A stretch of 64,000 nucleotides of DNA from Bromus sterilis. Its lineage: Eukaryota; Streptophyta; Magnoliopsida; Poales; Poaceae. Each line of letters starts with the position of its first letter. Positions within the stretch are counted from its first letter, which is position 1. The stretch covers positions 276,603,501-276,667,500 of the forward strand of contig OX465599.1 in the NCBI GenBank assembly GCA_950022295.1, given 5' to 3'. Shown piece by piece: positions 11,985 to 21,655 of the stretch. The notes beneath the pieces are model-generated. The model saw only the letters and a list, made by a program, of their open reading frames with translations, was not told where the DNA came from and searched no databases. A program made the translations under genes and the position numbers.

Positions 11985-12590
11985 CATCTTAAAGGACTCG
12001 GGGGCTAAAGAATAAAATCCCCCCGAGCAACTCTATCGCCTACGCGATCTCAAGTAAAGCACTTGGGGGCTTACGAGCAAAATCCCCCCGAGCAACTCTA
12101 TCGCCTACGCGATCTCAAGTAAAGCACTCGGGGGCTTAAGAGCAAAATCCCCCCCGAGCAACTCTATCGCATACGCGATCTCAAGTAAAGCACTCGGGGG
12201 CTTAAGAGCAAAATCCCCCCGAGCAACTCTATCGCCTACGCGATCTCAAGTAAAGCACTCGGGGGCTTAAGAGAAAAATCCCCCCGAGCAACTCTATTGC
12301 CTACGCGATCTCAAGTAAAGCACTCGGGGGCTTAAGAATAAAATCCCCCCGAGCAACTCTATCGCGTACGCGATCTCAAGTAAAGCACTCGGGGGCTTAA
12401 ATAATAAAATCCCCCCGAGCAACTCTATCGCATACGCGATCTCAAGTAACGCACTCGGGGGGCTTAAGAATAAAATCCCCTCGAGAAACTCTATCGCCTA
12501 CGCGATCTCAAGTAAAGCACTCGGGGGCTTAAGAGCAAACTCCCCCCGAGCAACGCTATCGCCTACGCGATCTTCTTCATGAGCACTCGG
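11985..12590 (+). repeat. 65-bp minisatellite in the 3' region of element B
   Basis: About nine units of 65-66 bp follow one another, each with the run GAGCAACTCTATCGC (12025, 12090, 12156, 12221, 12286, 12351, 12417, then diverged at 12483 and 12548). Each unit has the pair CTCGGGGG and CCCCCGAG about 20 bases apart, and the small inverted repeat ATCGC-CTAC-GCGAT. The G-rich half is the same motif as the purine tract just before the 3' LTR. Short array repeats in the 3' untranslated part are known from Tat elements and can seed satellites. Confidence 0.9.
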
Positions 12591-13330
12591 GGTCTTGACA
12601 GGGCCACAACCAGATGAAGATCTAAGCACTCTTGAAGTAACTTTAGAGGAAGCAGAAGCTCATTTAGTCTTCACCCGATCGCCAACGATCACCTAAAGAC
12701 TCGGGGGCTACTCCCATCGGGAGCGCTGTCGCGCACCCGACAAACGACGACAAAGGAAACAAACTTCAGCCTACGCCTGACCCTTCGACTCAAGCGTAGC
12801 CTCGGGGGCTACTCCCATCGGGAGCGCTGTCGCACACCCTATAGAACCCGCAAGCGTAAAGTATTGGACGGACTCGAAGACAGCCCTCGGCCGCAAAGGA
12901 TTTGAACACAAAGGAATCAAAGACAACTCCTGATCGTCCAGGACTCGAGCAACATTTTTTGTCGCGTAAAGGCACAAATATAAATTCCATTGCAAAGGAT
13001 AAAGCACATTTTACACCCTCAGTACAAAAAGGATTCAACTACATTTGGATAGAAGGCAGCTCTTGTTACAAGAGGGAATCACCCAAGGAATTATGACTTC
13101 TACATGTGTGCCCATGAGGGGTAGCCGACTCTAGTACAAGAGCATCATCACAGACAAAGTAGGAGTCGAAGCAGCAGGCTCATGATGTCAATGACATAAC
13201 AAAAGGTGAAGCTCGACTTATTTGCGGAGCCATTGGAGACGATGCTCCACCAGCTTCTTCTCCTTCTCCTCTAGATTCTTCTCCAGCTCCGCCCAAGTTG
13301 CCGGCGAAGATGACGCCGCTGCCTCCAGTT
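12591..13330. other. Non-coding 3' region of element B
   Basis: A motif of about 35 bp beginning CTCGGGGGCTACTCCCATCG is present twice, near 12701 and 12804. The rest shows no gene. Short open stretches on both strands here have no recognisable domains. Confidence 0.6.
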
Positions 13331-13966
13331 CTACAAGGTCGCCTGCCGCGCTCGTTTAACCGGTGGCTTGAAATCGAGGTCTTCTTCAGAGGCAGAGGAG
13401 GAAGCAGTTGAAGACGGCTCACCACTACCACCAGAAGAGTCTCTGGAGGAAGAAGCAGTCGAAGACGCCGGCGATGGATTCCTCGACTTTGTGGAGTCGT
13501 CGCTGCTCGACTCCTGCCCATGCGGATCCATGCTATTGCCACTCGGATCGAATGCGCGGACAGTGACAGTGCTTTCGCCGTCAAAACGACAGCTGAGCAT
13601 GTCGCCATCTCGCAAATTCAACCGCCGAGCAAACAAACTCCAACCAGAGCCAAGAAAAATCAAGTGAGAGCTATCAACCTCCAAGTCAACATAAGAAGGA
13701 GATCGACAGCTCCCTTGAAAATGCAGAAGCAAGCCATCCAAGCCACGCTCAGAGACAATGGCAGAAAAAGCAGAGGGAAGAAGGATGCGATTAGCACTTT
13801 GGCCACGAACACGCAAAATAAAATCATAACGCCAGAATCCCTCCTCCAAGGGAGAGGAGGAAGGCATTGGCGCCGCACCATGACGACCACCACGGCATGA
13901 GCGTGGTGTACGGCCACCACGACCACGACTAACACGGCCACGGCCAACACCTCGCCTGGAAACCAT
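13331..13966 (-). CDS. Antisense ORF in element B coding for a B3-type DNA-binding domain protein
   Basis: The 211-aa frame starts at an ATG at 13966 and ends at TAG (13331-13333), opposite to the B pol genes. Residues 4-30 are rich in RG/RGG. Residues 48-145 look like a plant B3 domain: a strand starting FILRV, then RILLPSAF, a central GSGWSLFARRLNLRDGDML, and RFDG followed by VRAFDPSGN. Residues 150-195 are a serine-rich acidic stretch and the end has a basic PVKRAR, a possible nuclear signal. B3 domains bind DNA in plant transcription factors. A TATA box lies about 55 bp upstream. Antisense ORFs are known in Tat/Grande elements, but I do not know a B3 one, so capture of a host gene by the element is my inference. 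The frame is intact although pol is broken. Confidence 0.7.
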   Translation of the reverse strand: MVSRRGVGRGRVSRGRGGRTPRSCRGGRHGAAPMPSSSPLEEGFWRYDFILRVRGQSANRILLPSAFSAIVSERGLDGLLLHFQGSCRSPSYVDLEVDSSHLIFLGSGWSLFARRLNLRDGDMLSCRFDGESTVTVRAFDPSGNSMDPHGQESSSDDSTKSRNPSPASSTASSSRDSSGGSGEPSSTASSSASEEDLDFKPPVKRARQATL

Positions 13967-14020
13967 GAGCGGAAGAAGAGATGAAGCAGCGAGTTGGATA
14001 GAGGCACGAAAGAGAAAGGC

Positions 14021-14028
14021 CTATTTAT
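14021..14028 (-). promoter_or_regulatory. TATA box for the antisense B3 ORF
   Basis: On the minus strand this reads CATAAATAG, a good plant TATA form. It is 55 bp upstream of the ATG at 13966, leaving room for a start site near 13995 and a leader of about 30 bases. Confidence 0.5.
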
Positions 14029-15247
14029 GGAGCAACTATCCTCACAGTACAGGGAAGCCAAGACGACGACAGTAATTAATTCAAAGACCAATCGTCCCAG
14101 CCGTCTCGGACTCCAAAACGAAGATGCTTTCCCACGGGACGCACTGTACACACGACGCGTCAATTCACGCGCGCCTGGGAAACTCAACCGGCGCTCGCCG
14201 CACGCCACAGCGGCCATTATTATGACCGGTCCTAAAGAAGTGACGGTTCACTGGCAGCGCATCCCTGACAGCCATCAAACAGAGGCATCACCATCCCTGA
14301 CAAGCAGTTAAAAAAAACAGACATCAAGACCTCAAGATTTCATTTTTCAGATCTTTTCCCCAAGGAAGAAAAACATCTTACTCCCATCGGGAGCGTACAT
14401 CATAAGAGTCCCGGGTGCTCCCTCACCTAAAGGTTGTCCACGTGCTCGAGTGACCACTCGCACTTATAAGAGTCCCGGGTGCTCCCTCACCTAAAGGTTA
14501 GCCACGTGCTCGAGTGACCACTCGCACTTATGAGAGTCTCGGGTGCTCCCTCAACCCGATGTAAGACAAACAAGCATTCACCAAGACCATACGGTGCTAA
14601 GAGTCTCGGGTGCTCCCTCACCTGAAGAGCCGAAACGACATTCGAGTGATCACTCGCGAATAACCCCCCGACTGAGCACTTGAAACAAAGCTCCTCGGGT
14701 GAATGAGTGAACAGCTCGCTTGATGTTTTGTTCCAAGAAGGTGCAATGCTGTAAGGCTCCGCGCCTCAAAAACACACCTTCCTGGAACACGATACACTAT
14801 GCCCAGATGCCACGCAAGATTAGCGTGTAGGTAAGACCCCGCTGCGAAGTACGGCCGGGCTAGGACTTGCCGAAGAGCGATTTCACTCCCAACCTTTCCC
14901 ATGCACAGAGCATGATAGAAAAGCCGGGCGGACGCGCCTTAGGCTACACACATTACGGGCGGCAAATGAACACCGTAAGACCTGAAGCGGCCGGACTTTT
15001 TCTCGACACCAGTGTTCCAAGCTCACGTCGAGGGACGTGGGTTTGATTGGGCTACTGTGGTATTTGCCCTAGTGCAATTCACCATTGCTCGACCCGTCGA
15101 CTCCTTGGGCCCTTTCAGCTTAGCATCCCTCGAAACAGGTTTTGTCATGGCCACCAGACTGCCAGTGACCCGCGGATGAACCGTGCATACCAAAGAAACG
15201 ACGAATGAATGTACTCGAGTCCCTGCGCGACTCTTCGAGTCCCCCAG
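14029..15247. repeat. Non-coding 3' region of element B with a second tandem repeat
   Basis: Between about 14399 and 14665 a unit of about 65 bp recurs some four times, marked by GAGTCCCGGGTGCTCCCTCA or close variants (14406, 14471, 14535, 14599) and by CGAGTGACCACTCGC, itself an inverted repeat. The rest to 15247 is non-coding element sequence with no supported gene. Confidence 0.75.
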
Positions 15248-15262
15248 GCACTCGGGGGCTAC
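15248..15262 (+). other. Element B polypurine-type tract
   Basis: GCACTCGGGGGCTAC lies right against the 3' LTR start at 15263 and would prime plus-strand DNA synthesis. The same G-rich core recurs in the 65-bp repeats upstream. Confidence 0.6.
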
Positions 15263-15700
15263 TGACGAGGGGGTGGCCCCACGACTCCTACCGATGAGCC
15301 TACCTGGTGTCCATGAAGGCAGAAAGCACATGAAGATATGGCCTCAGCCCGCTAGTTGGTACCAACGTAGGAGTCTGTAACTCGCAAGGAAGGTGCGAAG
15401 ACCTGCCGTACGGAGCAAGTTAGGGTTAGGAAAGCATACTTGTACACATAGAGGGACTCCCCGAGACCTGGCCCGGTATATAAGGGCTAGGAGGGGTGAC
15501 GCCTAAGCCATGGAATCTCACCAGTAACCCTAGCCTTGAGCGCTCCAGCCTTGGCCTCCACTGTAATTGCATCTCCCCCATCAATAATATCGAGCAGGAG
15601 CGAGCCTTCCTGTTTGCCGACGAGTTATCGTCCAACCTGTGTCTCTCATGACTAACCCAGGGTCCCTGACCATGGGATTTGTTGGGGTTGATCCCCGTCA
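15263..15700 (+). repeat. Element B 3' LTR
   Basis: The 438-bp LTR starts TGACGAGGGG and ends CCCCGTCA, so its ends form the inverted repeat TGACG/CGTCA. A TATA box (GGTATATAAGGG) lies at 15475-15486. It is followed directly by the C2 LTR, with GCTGA as the expected right target duplication. Confidence 0.9.
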
Positions 15701-15926
15701 GCTGATTTTTCCTATATTTTTCCCGGATTTTTTCTGGCACTTTTTATATGGGGGAAAACTGAAATAGAAAAACAGCAGAAAACAGGAACTGGCACTGTGG
15801 TGCACTGAGTTAATAGGTTAGTCCAAATATGATCAAAACTATATGAAAGTGTATCTAGATCATAGCAATATCACACAAAACATGCATGGAGCAAGCAGAA
15901 ATTATAGATACGTTTTGGACGTATCA
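15701..15926 (-). repeat. C2 3' LTR remnant
   Basis: On the minus strand it begins TGATACGTCC at 15926 and runs 226 bp before element B cuts it at 15700. It matches the ends of C1 (4858 downward) and the C2 5' LTR (23301 downward). The remaining 1.4 kb of this LTR is missing from the expected place left of B. Confidence 0.85.
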
Positions 15927-18045
15927 ACATCCCCAAGCTTAATTCTTGCTCGTCCTCGAGTAGGTAAATGATAACGGCATAATTTCTGTGGTGACATGCT
16001 AGCAACCATATAAGAACTTTGAAAAGTAAAGCAATCAAGGTTAGAAACTCAATTCAAGTCATAACAAGCAAGAGTCTATATTAGTATTGAAACAAGTAAC
16101 AAAAGAACATTAGGTGCAAGAGCTCTCGCTGTCCGTGACTCGAATGTCTCCAAATGGTGTTTGCGTGCAAGAAGGGGGATAGGGAATACGAGAAAAACAA
16201 TTTATTTGTTGAGAACTCAATCTACTAAAGTTTCACACTCGGTCTTTTTCTGGAATCTTATCTTGACTCGTCCCCAGACCACTAGCCAGGTACAAGTCAA
16301 TTTGATCCACTCCTTTTTTCAATATTTTGAGCACTCATGCAATGGATGAGCGTAAGCACGAGAGTTGACACTTTGAATGGCAAAGAGAGAAGTGCAGAGG
16401 AGGAAGACAAAAAGGATGAGAAAGGCTCACATCAATGAGGACAATCATAGGCAAGAGATGCCAAATGATAGATATGATGTGAGGAGTAGGGATTGCCATG
16501 CAACGGATGCACATACGAGCTAGGAAGCTCTCCAACAGAACTAGTGTGGGTGCATCTAAATTGCTCGCTCATGAAGACCTAGAGCTCGTTTGAGGAGGCT
16601 CATCCTTGGAATATGAAAGCCAAGTTCTATAGTGTGAAGGTCCCCACATAGCTATATGCATAATGATCATCTCTATGGAGTACAAGGATATAAAGGGAGT
16701 ACTAGTGTGGATCTCTCAAAATGATAGTAGTGTTGCCCCTTTCTCTCTCTTTTTATTTCTTTTTTCTCTTTTTCTATTTTTTTGTGGCCTCAATGGCTCT
16801 TTCTATTTAACTCTCATTTGTCCTCTTTGGGATCTTTTATTGTGTCCACTTTGGGATCTTTTCCTCACTTAAGGGAAACACTCTATTTTACAAGACGGTA
16901 AAGGAGATCTTTCACACTTTACAAGGTACTCAAAATCATAAATAAGATGTAACTATCATGATGTATGCAATGTATGTCGCTGCTAGTGTAGCAGGAACAT
17001 TTATGACATGAAGATCAAGTCATGAAGAGGTGGATGTTGCATGGCAATATATCTCGGAAAGGCTATGGAAATGCCTTGATAGGTAGGTATGGTGGATGTT
17101 TTGAGGAAAGATATAAGGAGGCTTATGATGAAATAGCGTATCATGCCAAGGGTTTGGATGTACCGGCGAAGGTGGACACCAACTCTCGGAATGAGAAGAA
17201 GGCAATGCACGACACGGGAGAGGCTAGCAAAATATGGGAAGGTGGAAGTGTCAACTTTCAATACTTACATTAGTCCGAAGAACTCATGCACTTATTATCG
17301 GTAACTCTCAATCTAAAAAGGAGGTTCACAAAGAGACAAGTACCCCGAGGAGGAGTGTATGGGGGTTTGGTTATCCTTGCGCATCCTCGACTCATGGTAC
17401 GTGAGTGTTCTCTAATATTCGATCCCTCCAAAGATTAGTGATCCATCTAGTAGCTAGAGTTCTCAACTAGTTTTGTAGGTTTTGAAAATACACACGGATT
17501 GCCCAAAATACGACACCTATCACTAATAGGCTAGAGCTCTTGACACCAAAAGTTCAAACATTACTCACAACAATACCTCAAAACTATTGCAAGTTAGTAC
17601 TAGAATTAAATAGCAACCTCAATTACCTACTTTCAAGACAAGACACAACTCAGTGCAACAACCAACTCTCTTTAACAAGATAAACATGAAAACTAAAAAG
17701 AGTTCCAGCAACAAACTAAACAAAAGCCAAGGCTCTTGATAAAGACAAACTAAGACTAAAACTAAACATGGCAGTAGCTACGAAAAGATAAACAACACAC
17801 AACAACAAAAAGATAGGCAGGAAAAATCCTATGATGTGTTCTAAATTTTGAAAGTGGAGCGTGTTTCTTTCCCACACAAAGTATGACGGGATCTAACTTG
17901 TTATGAACAGAAAACAAAGCTAAAGAAAACTAAAAATAAAACCTAAGAGCGAGACGCTCCAAGCATAGCACATAACACATGAAGTGATAAAAATATAGTG
18001 AGACGAAGGACGAACTGATGATTGTTGATGGAGAAGGGGATGCAC
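15927..18045. other. Non-coding 3' region of C2, part nearest the 3' LTR
   Basis: No gene is supported. The C2 polypurine tract is next to the LTR (CATCCCCAAGCTTA read on the plus strand, 15928-15941). Much of the stretch matches the C' region at about 43270-45330 in reverse, so it is a conserved non-coding part of the family. A T-rich run lies near 16740-16800. Confidence 0.7.
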
Positions 18046-18178
18046 TGTTACGCCCCGGCCACAGCCACCGATTCCCGGCGTACGCCTGGCGGGATCTAGA
18101 CTGTCCCCACAGACCAACACTAGTCTTTCCTGCACACTTTGTGCTCACTCGTGCGCACCTGGGAGCTACTTCCCAGTC

Positions 18179-18229
18179 GGTCACCCATCCTCAAATTGCT
18201 CCAAGCCAAACACGCTTAACTTTGGAGTT
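18179..18229 (-). promoter_or_regulatory. 5S rRNA-like RNA polymerase III promoter in the left Cassandra LTR
   Basis: On the minus strand AACTCCAAAGTTAAGCGTG (ending near 18211) resembles 5S box A and GGATGGGTGACC (18190-18179) is box C. Spacing is near that of a 5S gene. It may direct Pol III transcription of the element and is not a working 5S gene. Confidence 0.75.
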
Positions 18230-18601
18230 CTTTGAAGATGTGCTTCCGGAAAAGAAGGTGCACCTTGTTGATATGAGTAGTCTATCATTCCTATTAAGCC
18301 AGGATGTCACATACACCCCCACTCAAAGGAACCGATGTCCTCATCGGCCCACAGGAACGTTCCCCCTTGGCACACGTCTGTGTGTCCAGTGCCGACACAT
18401 GTCCCACATGTTCGCGCAACTGACCCACACACGCCTGTGTAACCGCGAGGGTCGGCTCTGATACCATTTGTTACGCCCCGACCACAGCCACCGGTTCCCG
18501 GCGTACGCCTGGCGGGATCTAGACTGTCCCCACAGACCAACACTAGTCTTTCCTGCGCACTTTTTCCTCACTCGTGTGCACCTGGGAGATACTTCCCAGT
18601 C

Positions 18602-18652
18602 GGTCACCCATCCTCAAATTGCTCCAAGCCAAACACGCTTAACTTTGGAGTT
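18602..18652 (-). promoter_or_regulatory. 5S rRNA-like RNA polymerase III promoter in the right Cassandra LTR
   Basis: The same box A-like (18652-18629) and box C (18613-18602) motifs as in the other LTR. In the minus orientation this is the 5' LTR, so transcription of the element would start from this copy. Confidence 0.75.
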
Positions 18653-18734
18653 TTTTGAAGATGTGCTTCCGGAAAAGAAGGTGCACCTTGTTGATATGAG
18701 TACTCTATCATTCCTATTAAGCCAGGATGTCACA

Positions 18735-19455
18735 TGCATGGGGGCATCCCCAAGCTTAGACGCTTGAGTCTCCTTGAATATTTATTGGGGATGCATGGGG
18801 GCATCCCCAAGCTTGAGCGCTTGACACTCCTGGATCTTCTTTCATCATCTTCCATCGCACACTTGAAAACTCCCTTCATACATAACTCATCATAAGCTGA
18901 TTAGAGAGGTTAGTACCCTTAATAAAATAATTTTTCCCTACTGGATATAAAGATTTTCTTGAAGAACTACTGTTTCTCAAGATTGCCAAAAATTTTTTTG
19001 CAAAGAAAAAGCAAGCTTAAGGTTTGCAAAAGTTAAGAGAGACAAAACGTGGCAGAATCTGTGAAAAACAAAACAACAGGTATTAAAGAATTTTTTAGGG
19101 GCACTTCTGCAACTCAAATCAAAAAACTCAGATCATACGGAAGTTTCAAAATTGTATAGAGAACGCTGTCAAAACAATTCAGATCAAAAAGATGATCTCG
19201 TGATTTGATTCGAATTTTTCTGTCAAGGGACATAATCTGTTTTCTGGACAGCACGTCACAACTTTTGCTTCCCTTATCATAAGAGGCTATAACTTGGCAC
19301 AAAGCTGAAAAATAAAGATACAATGATGTTGCTACAGTAGTAACAAACATCAAGACACAACAAAAAGCAAAAATAAAAACCTAAATTCATTGCGGGCTGC
19401 CTCCCGAAAGCGCTTTCTTTTATGCCTTTAAGCTAGGCATGATGCAAAAGAAGAA
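18735..19455. other. Non-coding region of C2 between Cassandra and protease
   Basis: It holds two copies of a purine-tract-like motif (GCATCCCCAAGCTT on the plus strand, near 18744 and 18801). The rest matches about 42575-43190 of C' in reverse and has no supported gene. Confidence 0.65.
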
Positions 19456-20466
19456 TCAAGTTTTATCAAGAGAAAGAGAATAACTAGCCCGTGTAACGGA
19501 CTCAAAAGGTAAATTGATTTTCTTTCTAGGGAAGTGTTCCATCCCCTTTTTGAATGGGAATTGGAATTTTATATTTCCCTCTTTCATGTCAATAACCGCA
19601 CCAACGGTGCGAAGAAAAGGACGTCCCAAAATAATTGGACACAAAGATTCACACTCTATATCCATAACAATAAAATCAACGGGAACATAGTTGTCATTGA
19701 CAATGATAAGGACATCGTCGATCTTCCCCAAAGGTTTCTTTACGGAAGAATCAACAAGACGAACACCAAAAGAACAAGGCTCAAAGGGCTTCAATTCAAA
19801 AATATCAAATATTCTTTTGGGCATAACGGAGGTACTAGCTCCAACATCACATAAGGCATAGCAAGAGAAGTTAATTAATTTAATTTTGATCATAGGGTCC
19901 CAACCATCATCTAGCTTCCTAGGTATGGAGGCTTCTACTCTAAGCTTCTCCTCCCTAGCTTTGATGAGAGCATTTGTGATATGCTCCGTGAAGGCAAGAT
20001 TAAGTGTGCTAGTGTGGGGGTCTCTAGACATTTTGTGTAGCAAGCTAATAACTTCTGAGAGGGTGCAACTATCAAAACCAATATCACTACTATCAAAGGT
20101 GGTAGTAGTGTCGTCTAGGCTCACTTGTTTGAAACCCTCTATGTTTATAGGAGTTTCTTCATCTTTGGTTGAGGTATTAGCATCACCATTAATAGGTCCA
20201 ACGGGACTAGGAGTGCATTGGGTGCTAATAGTTTGGGTGTCCTCAACAATTTGGATAGTGGCAACTGTGTGGTGTGTAGGAAGGCTCTTAATTCTATCCT
20301 CTTCCTCTTTTTCTCTAGCCCACCTTTCTTTAAGTTTAGCCATCATCCTAATATTTTCATTAATTTGTAATTGGATAGCATTAATAGGAGTGGCCTTATT
20401 CTCCTCAAGGGGAGAGGTTCTAATTTTAAGCATCTCAATATCAAGGGCTAAGCTTTCTACCTTCAA
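19456..20466 (-). pseudogene. C2 gag C-terminal part and retropepsin-like protease
   Basis: This frame of 336 codons continues gag after a frameshift. The protease active site is in CDVGASTSVMP, with the D and following GAS intact, and the second loop is PIILGRPFLRT. The frame ends soon after, at SLSLDKT, without passing into RT. The end point is about the same in C', so the Gag-protease-only layout is a family feature rather than damage. The protease would cut the Gag precursor in the virus-like particle. The upstream gag frame ends one base out of step at about 20465, a lesion absent in C'. Confidence 0.8.
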
Positions 20467-21496
20467 GAGAGATTATCTAATTTAGCTAATTTCTCCTCTA
20501 CATTTTTGTTGAAGGCTTTTTGGGTAGTGATAAAGTCTCTAAGCATGTTTTCCAATTCAGAAGAGGGGTTCCTGTTGCTAGGGTAGGTGTTGTTGTTCCC
20601 ATAGTTGGATGGAAACGGTCTAGGATTGCTAGCAAAATTACCCCTATAAGCATTGTTGTTGAAGTTGTTTCTAGCAATAAAGTTCACATCTACTTGTTCT
20701 TGGGCAACCAAAGAATTTAAAGGGACATCATGAGGATCAATAGAGGGTTGCTTGGTAAGTAGAGACATAATTAAGTCAACTTTTTCATTTAGGGAGGTAA
20801 CTCCCTCGACAGAGTTTACCTTCCTACCTGTTGGAGCGCGTTCGGTGTGCCATTGGGAATAATTGGTCATCATCTCATCGAGAAGCTTCGTGGCAGCACC
20901 AAGTGTAGTTGACATAAAGGTTCCTCCCGCGGCCGAATCCAACAGGTTCCGCGAGGTAAAGTTTAAGCCTGCATAAAAAGTCTGGATAACCATCCAGGTA
21001 GTCAAACCATGTGTAGGGCATTTCTTAACAAGAGATTTCATTCGTTCCCAAGCTTGGGCAACGTGTTCATTATCCAATTGCTTAAAATTCATAATGTTAC
21101 TCCTTAATTGGATAATTTTAGCAGATGGGTAGTACTTCCCTATAAAAGCATCTTTGCACTTATCCCAAGAATCTATGCTATTCCTAGGCAAAGATTGAAA
21201 CCATATTTTAGCGTCTCCCCTTAAAGAGAAAGGAAAGAGCTTGAGCTTAACAGTATCACCTTCTACTTCTTTATACTTTTGCATATCACATAATTCAACG
21301 AAATTGTTCAAGTGTAAAGCAGCATCATCTCCAGCACCAGAGAATTGATCTCTCATAACAAGGTTTAGCAAGGCAGGTTTAATTTCATAAGAGGTAGCTG
21401 AAGTGGCAGGTGTGGCAATGGGGGTGCAGATAAAGTCTTGGTTGTTGTGACTAGTGAAGTCACACAACTTGGTGTTTTAAGTGGAACCCATAGCAG
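20463..21496 (-). pseudogene. gag: C2 gag N-terminal part
   Basis: This is the capsid-type Gag of the element. The domain around KLKLFPFSLRGDAKIWFQSL, then KCKDAFIGKYYP and RKCP-like VKKCPTHGLTTWM, is a retrotransposon Gag domain of the Athila type. The family start ATG (plus-strand CAT near 21513) is followed at codon 5 by TAA where C' has GAA, so translation from it would stop at once. The downstream reading frame is open until it shifts near 20465. There is no CCHC zinc knuckle in the visible frame. Apart from these two lesions the protein is well kept. Confidence 0.82.
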
Positions 21497-21626
21497 CAGC
21501 AAGTGTGGCAGATTTTTTTGTGATTTTTGATAAAAGACACAAAGATAAAAGCTGAAAGGTAAACTAACAAGACTAAAAAACAAAGGTAAAGGGTAGTGTG
21601 CAACTCCCCTATCTTAGCACTCGTAG

Positions 21627-21644
21627 TCCCCGACAACGGCGCCA
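21627..21644 (-). other. C2 primer binding site
   Basis: On the minus strand TGGCGCCGTTGTCGGGGA, close to the tRNA-Asp type site, lies about a dozen bases inside the 5' LTR end at 21656. Confidence 0.8.
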
Positions 21645-21655
21645 GAAATTTTGCT

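Larger units (their letters stand above)
6828..15700 (+). mobile_element. Element B: decayed Tat-type Ty3/gypsy retrotransposon
   Basis: B has a truncated 5' LTR (6828-6901), a primer site, a remnant of gag, a broken pol with protease, RT, RNase H, a second (archaeal-type) RNase H and integrase, a 3.3-kb 3' region with tandem repeats and an antisense ORF, a purine tract and a 438-bp 3' LTR (15263-15700). Two RNase H domains and extra ORFs in the 3' region are known traits of the Tat lineage. On the right it sits inside the 3' LTR of C2. On the left it is fused to element A. No left target duplication remains. Confidence 0.9.
18046..18734 (-). mobile_element. Element F: Cassandra TRIM with 5S rRNA-like LTRs
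   Basis: Two 266-bp LTRs (18046-18311 and 18469-18734) flank a 157-bp internal part. On the minus strand the LTRs start TGTGACATCC and end GGGGCGTAACA. The primer site TGGTATCAGAGCC lies at 18466-18454 and a G-rich tract next to 18312, so the element reads on the minus strand. Each LTR holds a segment like 5S rRNA with its internal promoter: AAGTTAAGCGTG and GGATGGGTGACC. This combination defines Cassandra, a small non-coding element of plants. The flanks TGCAC (18041-18045) and TGCAT (18735-18739) are the target duplication with one change. Confidence 0.92.

Noticed and set aside
12025..12575. CRISPR-like array
   Set aside because: Units are contiguous 65-bp repeats without unique spacers, in a plant retrotransposon.
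13660..14217. Second minus-strand ORF overlapping the B3 ORF
   Set aside because: It is out of frame with the B3 domain, crosses the TATA box and has no recognisable domain.
18179..18652. 5S rRNA genes
   Set aside because: The 5S similarity covers only part of a gene and lies inside paired LTRs with a primer site, which is Cassandra.
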